From assembly GCA_003445095.1 (NCBI GenBank), contig DLVS01000259.1, forward strand, positions 1 to 14,214: a stretch of DNA of 14,214 nucleotides. Direction: 5' to 3'. Positions 1 through 7,732 of the stretch are shown here, piece after piece (within the stretch, counting starts at the first letter, position 1; each line of letters opens with the position of its first letter). The position numbers and the translations under genes were made by a program. Source of the DNA: Verrucomicrobiales bacterium (GTDB taxonomy: Bacteria > Verrucomicrobiota > Verrucomicrobiia > Limisphaerales > UBA9464). The notes below the pieces were generated by a model, which worked only from the letters and a program-made list of their open reading frames with translations, searched no databases and had not been told where the DNA came from.

Positions 1-2729
1 CATCCAGCCAAATTCACGGTGTTCGCCGAGCGGTTGAGCAACTCCACATATTCATCGTCGTCTTCACCGGAAATGGGATTGAACATGATCTCATTGATCA
101 CGATGTCTTCCTGGCGCCAGGGAGTGTTCGCCGCGCCCGGGGTTGGTTGTACCAATCGCCGCACTGTCGGAGCGCCGTCGGGAGTGCGCCCGGAAGACAC
201 TCCGTTCTCCTGCGCTTCGAATCGAAGGGCGTCCAAAACGCGAGTACCGTCCGCGCTCAGCAAATAGATGGTCTCGCCCTGGGAGCTCAGGCGGAATCCC
301 AACTCGTTCTGGTCAAAACTGACGTGCCCGCGGCCGTCCAGTGTCGTGCCGACCGGGATGCGAAAGCGATTCGTCGTGGGGTCGTCGGTCAACACACAGC
401 CGTCGAGGGCGACCGGCGTCCGGTTGCTATTAAACAATTCAATGAAGTCCAATTGCGGGTCGTCGGTGTGGGCGAGGAACTCGTTGATCACGACCCCCCG
501 CAGCGGCGACGGCTGAATCGCATCCTGAAATCCAGGGGAACCGCCGATCAATTCGCTGGCCGCCCACGCTCGCGGATCGTCCGAACCGAAGCTGGGGCGC
601 GCCAGGACCAAAGAGTGGCCAGAGCCATCCGCGGCCACGGGCCAGGGCGGCTTGGGAGAGTATTCGACTTCCAGCTTCAACGCGCCGAACGGGTCGTGAA
701 GCGCGATTCGTTCCCCTGAGTTGTTGAGCGAGCCGGTGAACGGTCCCAATCCTCCGGCGACCTTGTACGTCGCTTGCAAAGCGGCTGGGTCGGCCGAGAC
801 CAGCACGAAGGCGCCCGCTTCGATTTTGTAGCCGGGCGGAAAGGTAAACTGGATGGCACCGCGGAGCTCCCAGCCTCCCAGGTCCTCAAACACCGGGCCG
901 GCATTGTACAGTTCGACGAACTCCAGGTTGTTCGTTACGCCCAGCGGCGGATTCGGATGATACATGATTTCCGAAAACACCAGCCCGGTCCGCCGAGTTG
1001 TGGGACCGAGGGGTTCGCGATCCACGGGTATGTTTCCTAACGCCGGATTCACCGTCGGCGCATATTCCAGGAATCGCGCGCTCGTCGTGGTTCCCGTGTC
1101 CCGACTTGAGACCGCCAACCCGACGTAGACGGGTGATCCCAAAGCGATGGAGGCAGAACCGAGCGACGTCCACGTCGCTCCGTCCAGGCTGCCATAACCG
1201 GTGAGCGTGTTGCTCGATCGCTGGAGGCGCAGCCAAGTCTGTCGCCCGTTGAAGGGAAACCCGCCTCGAGGCGACGCCATCACCGTGGCACCGCCCGGTG
1301 TATTGCGGCTCAGGAAATAGGAACCCACCTGGGCCGAACTCGTAAACGCCGCCGCGAACGGAGAGTTGGTGTCGAGAGTTGCCCGGGCCATCAACCCTGC
1401 CTGCACATACGGATCGGTGACGCCGACGTTGTCCACCCGGACTCGTACATCGAAGTTTCCGGTTCGCTGTTCCCAGGCGAACTGCACTTCGTCACTCGCG
1501 CCGTTGGCGCCGCTCCCGGCGCCGGTCACTTGAAATCCTCCCGAGCCCAGCCGCGTTATACTGCCGCCGGAAAGTCCGATCCCTTGCGACACCAGCTCAA
1601 GCGCCAAGAATGAGGTGGCGCTTTCGGGGATAACGGTGTTGGGGGTATGCGCGCGGTCGCGGATTCCTCGCACCGTTACGGTGTAGTTCTGCGCAAACGT
1701 CAGCGGGTTCACGGTGAGGACGACTATGCGAGGGTCGGTGTCGACGGTTGCGCTGGTGACGCCGATTCCGCCGCTGACCGAATAATTTGAACCCAAATTG
1801 GCTGAAGCGGCTTCGACCGGTTCGCTGAAGACCACTTGGATGCGGTCGGCCCCCAAATTAACCGCGGAGACCAAGACCGGCTTAGTGGTATCGGGCAACA
1901 CGTGGAGGGTTGCCAACGTCGAGTTGGTCGACCCAATTCGATTTGTCAGCACGGCACCGAAGTTCGCTCCTTCATCGGCCAAAGTGACGGGACCGTAGTT
2001 AAGGACGAACCCGATTCCGGAGGGGATGTCCGCCCCGTTGCGGCGCCACTGCACACTTACGGGATCGACGTTGGTGACTTTGACCACAAACGTGGCCAAC
2101 TGGCCTTCGATCGCCGTAGTGTTGGTCGGCTGTTGAGAAATGGCCGGCGGCGTGAACGCAGTGCCCCACGGCAAGAGGTAAGTCGCTGGGATCGGCCGTT
2201 CGTCCACCCCGCCCGGTCGCAACCAACCTACTGCCAGGTTGTCTCCCCCGCCGCCTTCCTTCATCAAGGCGGAAATGTAATACGGCTTGTTGGCTTGCAG
2301 GTTTATCGGGGCGGATTGTTGTTGCGGGTATTTGTCCCACTGCCGGGAACTAGTCCACTCGGGCACTTGGGCGATCTGGCGTGCCTTGGCGGGAGTTTCA
2401 TCGGTGCTCAGCAAAAGGGAGCCATTGTCGTCTGACGCGATCCAAAACGTGTAGTTCCCGGTGACCGGCGGAACGATGTAGCCGTGCAGGCGTTGACCGT
2501 ATTGTTCGAGGACGTCCGTCGGAGCCTCGAAGAAATCTGTTACCAGCTCGGTAAAGCTCGGGTTGTTCGGGTAGTCGGGGGAGCTGGTCAGATCGCTGAT
2601 CGCATTGCCGGAAATGCCTTCGAAAACTTCCCGAAGAATTGAACCGGCGCGAATAGGTGCCGCCAGCGCCAGTATCAAAAGCGCGGTTCCAATCGTGCGA
2701 CCGCGGGAGACTCTCAGGGTTGGGAACAT
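1..2729 (-). CDS. Giant secreted PA14 / Ig-like / lamin-tail-domain protein, N-terminal part (3' end outside window)
   Basis: The frame is open without a stop from its start to the window edge, giving about 909 residues, and the C-terminus is missing. Residues 1-28 form a signal peptide (basic n-region, hydrophobic run ALLILALAA, IRA cleavage site). Reading on, I see a PA14-like sugar-binding domain at about 30-188 (GNYTFWIASDDNGSLLL), an Ig-like domain at about 193-283 (ISQQPTNTTAIEGQ), and an SbsA/Big-type Ig domain at about 284-370 (IQVVFSEPVEA). A concanavalin-like jelly roll follows at about 379-557 (RTGNFDVRVRVDN), then lamin-tail domains starting near 586, 743 and 873 (VFSEIMYHP, VVINEFLAH, IVINEIMFNP). 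It is probably secreted or surface-bound and carbohydrate-binding. Verrucomicrobial proteins of this build often continue into a CotH kinase-like domain, which cannot be checked here. I chose the ATG at 2729 because it gives a normal signal peptide. In-frame ATGs at 2777 and 2822 would add 16 or 31 residues. No clear ribosome binding site precedes any of them. Confidence 0.88.
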   Translation of the reverse strand, partial: MFPTLRVSRGRTIGTALLILALAAPIRAGSILREVFEGISGNAISDLTSSPDYPNNPSFTELVTDFFEAPTDVLEQYGQRLHGYIVPPVTGNYTFWIASDDNGSLLLSTDETPAKARQIAQVPEWTSSRQWDKYPQQQSAPINLQANKPYYISALMKEGGGGDNLAVGWLRPGGVDERPIPATYLLPWGTAFTPPAISQQPTNTTAIEGQLATFVVKVTNVDPVSVQWRRNGADIPSGIGFVLNYGPVTLADEGANFGAVLTNRIGSTNSTLATLHVLPDTTKPVLVSAVNLGADRIQVVFSEPVEAASANLGSNYSVSGGIGVTSATVDTDPRIVVLTVNPLTFAQNYTVTVRGIRDRAHTPNTVIPESATSFLALELVSQGIGLSGGSITRLGSGGFQVTGAGSGANGASDEVQFAWEQRTGNFDVRVRVDNVGVTDPYVQAGLMARATLDTNSPFAAAFTSSAQVGSYFLSRNTPGGATVMASPRGGFPFNGRQTWLRLQRSSNTLTGYGSLDGATWTSLGSASIALGSPVYVGLAVSSRDTGTTTSARFLEYAPTVNPALGNIPVDREPLGPTTRRTGLVFSEIMYHPNPPLGVTNNLEFVELYNAGPVFEDLGGWELRGAIQFTFPPGYKIEAGAFVLVSADPAALQATYKVAGGLGPFTGSLNNSGERIALHDPFGALKLEVEYSPKPPWPVAADGSGHSLVLARPSFGSDDPRAWAASELIGGSPGFQDAIQPSPLRGVVINEFLAHTDDPQLDFIELFNSNRTPVALDGCVLTDDPTTNRFRIPVGTTLDGRGHVSFDQNELGFRLSSQGETIYLLSADGTRVLDALRFEAQENGVSSGRTPDGAPTVRRLVQPTPGAANTPWRQEDIVINEIMFNPISGEDDDEYVELLNRSANTVNLAG

Positions 2730-3063
2730 GCGTTCCCACAGGGGTATAAGGCGCTGATTGCGCGCGGGAGTTTCCATGAATTTGGTTGATTCAAAGAGAG
2801 CAAAATCCGGGCCGGCGGCCATATTTTTTCACGCATTCCGGTGGTAGGGTCTTTATCTTCCCGGTTGTCTCGCCCTCAAGTCTTCCCACTGTTCACCCCG
2901 CCCATGAATCAGGGCGAGCGCGCTTACCACGCTTTGGAACCGGTACCGCCAAACGTGGTCAAGACCGCTGCAGCGCTTCAATTCACCTCAGACTTGGAAC
3001 CGCCGCCGGGTTTCCGCCGAAAAGAGGGGCCGCCGGGTGGGAGTTGGTCCTGGGCGGCCTAGG
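2730..3063. other. Intergenic region with no supported gene
   Basis: This is the upstream region of the giant secreted protein and the downstream region of the small hypothetical gene. Two plus-strand frames are open here (2786-3109 and 2841-3062). Their products are rich in Arg, Pro and Gly, have no recognisable domain or secondary-structure pattern, and overlap each other, so I do not call them. A short AT-rich patch (2821-2829) sits upstream of the minus-strand gene and could lie in its promoter, but no spaced -35/-10 pair stands out. No terminator or repeat was recognised. Confidence 0.5.
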
Positions 3064-3372
3064 TCAGGCCTTCTGTGTTCGAGGTTTGGCCAACGACTTC
3101 TTCGAGTAGGGAGAGTGAAGGTTGAAGTAGATTCCGCAGAGCGGCCGGGGCCCCTCGGTCTGACTTAAGATGACCGTGAGGTGCCGGTCCAGTGCGATGC
3201 CGTGCCGCATGTCAGGCGCGCGATTCTCATACGCTTGGATCGCCTTTTGAATGAGTGAACGCAACGACTCAGCGCAGTCTTCCGGAACCTTCTCCAAGCA
3301 CACAACGTGTCGTTCGTAGCTGTTCAGTGCAGTCAGAACCTCGATCGCAAAATCTTCTACCTTGAGCGGCAC
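3064..3372 (-). CDS. Small hypothetical protein (102 aa)
   Basis: I do not recognise the family. The product is soluble, with no signal peptide or membrane segment. Its first half looks helical (about 5-50, with VEDFAIEVLTALNSYERHVV and AESLRSLIQKAIQAYENRA), followed by strand-like segments (about 58-90, HLTVILSQ, LCGIYFNL). That regular pattern makes it more protein-like than the antisense frames around it. It begins with GTG, and an in-frame TAG lies a few codons upstream, so this is the only possible start nearby. No convincing ribosome binding site is seen. A protein-like stretch in another frame sits directly upstream (see findings), so the gene may be the 3' part of a once longer, frameshifted gene. 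The function is unknown. Confidence 0.5.
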   Translation of the reverse strand: MPLKVEDFAIEVLTALNSYERHVVCLEKVPEDCAESLRSLIQKAIQAYENRAPDMRHGIALDRHLTVILSQTEGPRPLCGIYFNLHSPYSKKSLAKPRTQKA

Positions 3373-3606
3373 GGCAGAAACCTAGGGAGAACGCCTGTGG
3401 TGTAAAGCATCGGCTGCTTGCCTCTCCAGCCATGACCTCCACGATGCTGTCCGTGTCGGTCAGCCAGTCCAACGCGAGCCATTCTCGCTCGCGGCCCTCG
3501 CGGCCAACAGGCCAGATTGCACGATTGACATTTCAAAGGCGGTCCCCAAAGATGCTATTAATACTTCCACTAGCTTAATTCGTTTACCGATTTCCACGTA
3601 ATCGCT

Positions 3607-4185
3607 ATGAGCACCAAACCTAAAACGGCGTCTCTCCTAGCCCTCTTTGCTTTCATTGTGACATTTGCCGGCAGGGCTCAAATTTTGGTCAATGGCATCG
3701 CCACCCCGGTGGGTAGCGGCGTGTTTCACTACGAGTTTTCGGTCAACAACACTGGAGCGGACGACTATGTCGTCGTTAGCCTGGTGGACGCGCCGTTGGG
3801 CGATCCGCTGATTGATCCTTCCTTGGTTTCCCCACTGGGGTTTGTGTCTTCTTACGATTTGGGCCTGGGCTTTGTCGACTTCATTGGTGACACCGATTCG
3901 TTCACTCCCGGCACGCACATCAGCGGCTTCAGTTTCGATAGTCGGGCCAAGCCGAGTACTGCCTTCAGAGAGTTTGAGGCGTTGAGCGCCTTGGGGGAAT
4001 TGGTGTCCGGTCGAGTCAATTACGCAACGGTCCCAGAAACGATCCCGGCTGGCTGGTTGCTTGCCGTCAGCGTCGTCGGCGCGGTGGCGGTTCGGGGTCG
4101 GCTCGGATGTCAGTCTGGCACCAAACCCCAAAAACGGTCCTTTTCGTTTCAACCAACGACCATTCATTCAAGCGCACACCCATGA
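3607..4185 (+). CDS. Exported protein with PEP-CTERM-like C-terminal sorting signal
   Basis: The product has 192 residues. Residues 1-23 form a signal peptide (MSTKPKTASLLALFAFIV, cleavage near GRA-Q). The middle is a small beta-rich domain (about 25-138) that I cannot assign. At 142-144 is a VPE motif, then a hydrophobic span (149-162, GWLLAVSVVGAVAV) and a short basic patch (RGR, 163-165). This is the tripartite plan of PEP-CTERM proteins, which exosortases process at the membrane for surface export. No exosortase gene lies in the window. The odd point is a 25-residue polar tail after the basic patch (168-192). These signals normally end within a few residues of it, so the tail may reflect a small frameshift or lost stop. 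The TGA stop overlaps the ATG of the next gene as ATGA, which suggests translational coupling to the DUF4331 gene. The start is the first ATG in frame and has no clear ribosome binding site. Confidence 0.75.
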   Translation: MSTKPKTASLLALFAFIVTFAGRAQILVNGIATPVGSGVFHYEFSVNNTGADDYVVVSLVDAPLGDPLIDPSLVSPLGFVSSYDLGLGFVDFIGDTDSFTPGTHISGFSFDSRAKPSTAFREFEALSALGELVSGRVNYATVPETIPAGWLLAVSVVGAVAVRGRLGCQSGTKPQKRSFSFQPTTIHSSAHP

Positions 4186-5669
4186 ACTCCTTCGATCGAT
4201 TGCTCGCGACAATCGGCCTAGCGCCGACGTTTCTGCTGGCCCCATTACTTGCTTCCAGCCACAGCGACGCGCCGCTGATCAAGCAGGATCCTCAGGCGAA
4301 CTTAACGGACGTTTATGCCTTCATCGGTACGAAGCATAACGATGCTCAACAAAGAGTTTTAAACGTGATCGTCAGCGTGCGGCCGTTCTCCGATCCCGGT
4401 GATGGCGTTATGTATGAACGTTTCGCGGATGATGCCCTCTACAGCATTCACATTACCAATCCGTCCACCGGAGCGGCCGTCGATCGTTACGACTTCCGTT
4501 TTTCCTCAGTGACCGGTGGTCTCAAGAACCAGAACACGATTCTCTCCTATGGTCTGGGCAGTGAAGCTGGGCCGATTATCACGATCGGCGACGCGCGCCA
4601 GAACTTCACCCAGACTTATTCAGTGTCTCGAAACGGCACCCAGTTGGCGAGCGGACTTCTGGTCCCGCCGCCGAACGTGGGACGTCGAACAACCCCCGGC
4701 TACAACGATCCGGTCACCGGCAAGGCGATCTCCGGCGCGACCACCGAGGCAGAACTCGATTCGCTCACGCGCCAGGCGATCAAAGATCTGTCAAATGGCA
4801 CCGCGGTTTGGGCCGGGCCACGCGAGGACGGCTTTTACGCGGATACCCCTGGAATTTTTGATCTCCTTGATCCGCGAATAATTGCGGATAAGGACGGCAA
4901 TCCCAACACGGGTGGGCTTGGGCAGGACGGTGGAGGTATCGATGGGTTCAAGGGATACAATGTGCTCAGTTTTGGAATTCAAATTCCGGTGAACTTGCTG
5001 ACGACCGGTCCGTATACCGATGTGCTTTTCGGCACCACCGCGACCGGGGTCGGGGTCTATGCGTCGGTGAGCCGGCCGCGGATCACCTTGCGGAAGACCG
5101 ATGGCCGCCCAGTGGATAGCGGTCCTTGGGTCCAGGTCAATCGGCTGGGCAACCCACTGTTCAACGAGGTATTCGTCGCGCTCAAGGACAAGGACAAATA
5201 CAACCGTACCTCACCTTCTGGGGACGCGCAGTTTTCGACTTATGCTCTGAATCCCGAAGTGGCGAAGCTGATCAATCTGGTTTTATTCGGCGATCCTGTG
5301 GGAGACGCACCGTTGCCAGCGACCGGCCGGACTGACCTCGCCAGTATTTTTATTCCCGACGTCGTCAGGGTGGACACAACGACGTCGCCAGTGCGGCTTC
5401 CCGGGCAATCTGGGTTCAGTCGATTAGGAGTGCTTGGGGCTGATACCACAACCGGGAACGGGGGACCTCGTTCGGGCGGTTGGCCCAATGGCCGACGAAT
5501 TGGCGACGACGTGGTGGACATCGCACTCACTGCCCTCACCCTGCCCATTGGGCCGATCGACGTCGGAGACAATGTCAATGCCAACGATCAACTGTACAAC
5601 CAGGTCTTTCCCTACCTTGGAACTCCTCATGCCGGCCCGACGGTAAGCCAACGCCAAGGCCCGCCCTGA
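4182..5669 (+). CDS. DUF4331 domain-containing exported protein
   Basis: The product has 495 residues, typical for the family. A signal peptide spans about 1-25 (LLATIGLAPTFLLAPLLASS). The hallmark N-terminal segment follows it: SHSDAPLIKQDPQANLTDVY, a version of the SHREAP...NTDVYAF signature. Later family blocks are the GYNVLSFGIQIPV segment (about 265-277), WVQVNRLGNPLFNEVF (about 323-338), a PDVVRVD segment (about 409-415) and the closing GGWPNGRRIGDDVVDIALTA block (about 442-461). DUF4331 proteins are secreted or periplasmic and their biochemical role is not known to me. The frame is open for 25 more codons upstream (to 4107), but the ATG at 4182 places the signal peptide correctly and forms an ATGA overlap with the preceding stop. 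The gene is followed 76 bases later by a TPR gene on the same strand, so the three plus-strand genes probably form one transcript. Confidence 0.93.
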   Translation: MNSFDRLLATIGLAPTFLLAPLLASSHSDAPLIKQDPQANLTDVYAFIGTKHNDAQQRVLNVIVSVRPFSDPGDGVMYERFADDALYSIHITNPSTGAAVDRYDFRFSSVTGGLKNQNTILSYGLGSEAGPIITIGDARQNFTQTYSVSRNGTQLASGLLVPPPNVGRRTTPGYNDPVTGKAISGATTEAELDSLTRQAIKDLSNGTAVWAGPREDGFYADTPGIFDLLDPRIIADKDGNPNTGGLGQDGGGIDGFKGYNVLSFGIQIPVNLLTTGPYTDVLFGTTATGVGVYASVSRPRITLRKTDGRPVDSGPWVQVNRLGNPLFNEVFVALKDKDKYNRTSPSGDAQFSTYALNPEVAKLINLVLFGDPVGDAPLPATGRTDLASIFIPDVVRVDTTTSPVRLPGQSGFSRLGVLGADTTTGNGGPRSGGWPNGRRIGDDVVDIALTALTLPIGPIDVGDNVNANDQLYNQVFPYLGTPHAGPTVSQRQGPP

Positions 5670-5745
5670 GTCGTCGGTGAAGCAGGGCGCTGACTGCGGC
5701 CCCGCAAATGAAGGAGAGGCCGAACGAGGCTGAAGTTTAGCAGCC

Positions 5746-7227
5746 TTGGCTAACCAGACTTCGGAAGACTTCGAAAGATTGCCCGTGCCGGAACTGCCGT
5801 TTTTCTGGAGATTCTCGCTCGTGGTCGGCGCGGTTGCCGGACTCGTCAGCTGTTTCACTTGGGCGCGAGTACCTAACGGAGCCGCGCCCAATCCAAACCC
5901 GCCGGTCGAGTCGGGGCGGAGCGGCGTTTCCCAAGCTTCCGCGCTTCCTGATCGCAACAACGCGCAAAAATACTGGGATTCACCGAGCGAAGAACGCGCC
6001 GATGGCTTGCGTTCGTGGATGCAGCTGGGGGATTCGTTGATGCAGCGCTCGCGCGAAACTGCCGACGCCTCGTTATACGAGCGTGCTGAATCCGCCTATC
6101 GCCGGGCTCTGGCGTTCGACCCACATCATGTTCCTGCACTCGTCGGGATGGCTTGGGTGTCGAATTCCAAACATGATTTTTCGGCGGGGCGCAGTTGGGC
6201 CAAGGAAGCGCTGGCTCAAGATCCCAACGCCACCGAAGCACACGCACTTTTGGGAGATGCCGCGGTCGAGACTGGCGACTACGACGAAGCGTTCGACCAT
6301 TATCAAACCTGCCTGGACGAGCGCCCCAACCTGGCGTCCTATGCTCGGTCGGCCCATCTGCTTTGGCTCACCGGTGACTCGCGTCGGGCAAAGGCCCTGA
6401 TGTTGCGCGCGCTCAACGCAGGCGGGCCCCATGCGGAGAACTCCGCCTGGTGTCGCGCGGAACTTGCCCTCATGATGCTCAATGAGGGCGCGTTGGTCCC
6501 GGCCGAAAAGCAGGCGGAACAAGCGTTCGCGGAAGCGCCCAACAATCCTCACGTCCTCGGCGTCGTCGGCCGGATCAAGACCGCCCGCCAAGATTATCCA
6601 GCCTCGATCCGATATTACGAGCAGGCCTTAGCGATCGTCCCGCAACACGCAACCATGGCCGCGTTGACGGATCTATACGCCCTGACCGGTGAGCCGGCCA
6701 AATCGGCCCAAATGTTTCAACGGGTCCTGGATTTTCACGCGCCGGGAGGTCCGGGGCATCCCCACTCGCATACCAACATCGTGGGAGCGACCAACGCGCC
6801 AACTCATGGCAATATCGAGCTGGCCAGATTTTTGGCTGACCACGACCGGAACCTAGAGGAGGCCCTGCGCCTCGCGGAGCTCGCCGCTGAATCGTCGAAG
6901 AGCGTGTCAACCGAGGACACGCTGGCCTGGTGTTACCACAAGCGCGGGCGAAACGAGGAGGCGCAGAAGGTCATTCGAAAAGCACTTCGCTGGAACACCC
7001 CGGACGCATCGATCTTGTTCCACGCTGGAATGATTCAGGCGGCGGCGGGAGACCGGCCGGCCGCGCAGAAGTACCTGTATCAGGCACTGAACTTGAACCC
7101 GAATTTCCATCCGACCCAGGCCCAGATCGCGGCGGAGACCCTCAAGCATCTTTCCGCCGTGAAGGTCTCAGCTGAATCGCCGCAACAGACCAATCCTGCA
7201 ATCCAACGGGCACCGAGAGCACCCTAA
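5746..7227 (+). CDS. Membrane-anchored tetratricopeptide-repeat protein
   Basis: The product has 493 residues. One hydrophobic segment near the N-terminus (about 19-39, FFWRFSLVVGAVAGLVSCF) acts as a signal anchor. A low-complexity linker follows to about 100, then a TPR solenoid to the end. Second-helix and proline-turn signatures of the repeats recur, for example YRRALAFDP, AKEALAQDP, YQTCLDERP, EQAFAEAP, YEQALAIVP, IRKALRWNTP and YQALNLNP, so at least seven or eight repeats are present. A short His-rich loop (HPHSH, about 338-342) interrupts the array. TPRs are protein-interaction scaffolds; here the array would face the periplasm. An in-frame TGA at 5731-5733 limits the start, and the TTG at 5746 is the only candidate that keeps the whole anchor. 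The gene lies downstream of the DUF4331 gene, and I recall, without being able to check, that TPR and DUF4331 genes are often neighbours. The partner and exact role are unknown. Confidence 0.88.
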   Translation: MANQTSEDFERLPVPELPFFWRFSLVVGAVAGLVSCFTWARVPNGAAPNPNPPVESGRSGVSQASALPDRNNAQKYWDSPSEERADGLRSWMQLGDSLMQRSRETADASLYERAESAYRRALAFDPHHVPALVGMAWVSNSKHDFSAGRSWAKEALAQDPNATEAHALLGDAAVETGDYDEAFDHYQTCLDERPNLASYARSAHLLWLTGDSRRAKALMLRALNAGGPHAENSAWCRAELALMMLNEGALVPAEKQAEQAFAEAPNNPHVLGVVGRIKTARQDYPASIRYYEQALAIVPQHATMAALTDLYALTGEPAKSAQMFQRVLDFHAPGGPGHPHSHTNIVGATNAPTHGNIELARFLADHDRNLEEALRLAELAAESSKSVSTEDTLAWCYHKRGRNEEAQKVIRKALRWNTPDASILFHAGMIQAAAGDRPAAQKYLYQALNLNPNFHPTQAQIAAETLKHLSAVKVSAESPQQTNPAIQRAPRAP

Positions 7228-7251
7228 CAAATCTCAAGCTGTCGGGGTTGG

Positions 7252-7599
7252 TTACAGCGCACCCAACACTGCCAGCAACTGGTTGGCCGCGCTCACGACA
7301 CTGGGCGGGGCAGGGACATCCAAGTTCCCGTTCGACGCTGACTGCGCCTCCTGGAACGCCCGCTGATAACTGTCGTAAGCCTGAGTCACTTGTTGCTGTT
7401 GGTTTTGAGTGACCTGTCTGAAAATGTTGGCTTGGCGGTAGGCTTCCATCTTCCAGCCAACGTTGATTTGAATGGCCTTCAGGCTATCGACGCCACGCCC
7501 GGAAGACGCACACCCGGTTTCCAAACTGAAACATAATAGAAGTAACAAAACTACGGCCGCACCACACCACCTCCGGTTCCTCGATAACAGGGCATTCAT
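7252..7599 (-). CDS. Small putative lipoprotein (115 aa)
   Basis: The N-terminus has an Arg-rich n-region (SRNRRW), a Leu-rich hydrophobic core (residues 13-26, [14 protein letters not shown]), then TGC with the lipobox cysteine at position 30. The Glu at -3 is not ideal for a lipobox. The mature part (31-115) holds a likely amphipathic helix rich in Gln (about 56-90, [20 protein letters not shown]) that could form a coiled coil, ending in a short hydrophobic helix. I know of no named family. The protein is expected to be attached to the outer membrane or periplasmic face of the inner membrane. The gene converges with the TPR gene, their stops only 24 bases apart with no obvious terminator between, and diverges from the collagen-like gene across 133 bases. 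The ATG start is set by the lipoprotein signal. Confidence 0.75.
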   Translation of the reverse strand: MNALLSRNRRWCGAAVVLLLLLCFSLETGCASSGRGVDSLKAIQINVGWKMEAYRQANIFRQVTQNQQQQVTQAYDSYQRAFQEAQSASNGNLDVPAPPSVVSAANQLLAVLGAL

Positions 7600-7732
7600 C
7601 GCTGCTCGCCAGACTCGCCGGACCCCAGCGCAAAGCGAGATGAAAAGGCACGTTCTAGTTCCGAATGAACTTCCATTTGGACCCTTTCAGATTGTGATTC
7701 ATGGCCGATTTGTTCAGAAGATTCCCTGCGTC

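Noticed and set aside
147..719. Plus-strand open frame (190 codons) across the lamin-tail region
   Set aside because: It is antisense to a continuous minus-strand frame with three recognisable lamin-tail domains. The product has no coherent fold pattern.
3525..3562. TTGACA at 3525-3530 with TATTAAT at 3556-3562 as a promoter for the PEP-CTERM-like gene
   Set aside because: The spacing is 25 bases, too long for a sigma-70 promoter, and the hexamer at the right distance (AAAGAT) is a poor -10 match.
4107..4181. 25-codon upstream extension of the DUF4331 reading frame
   Set aside because: It overlaps the end of the PEP-CTERM-like gene and would place the signal peptide internally. The ATG at 4182 fits both the signal peptide and the ATGA junction.
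7228..7251. Bidirectional terminator between the converging TPR and lipoprotein genes
   Set aside because: The 24-base gap has no stem-loop with a T-run on either strand.
7472..7732. 87-codon upstream extension of the collagen-like reading frame
   Set aside because: It crosses the lipoprotein gene and lacks protein-like features. The ATG at 7733 directly precedes a good signal peptide.
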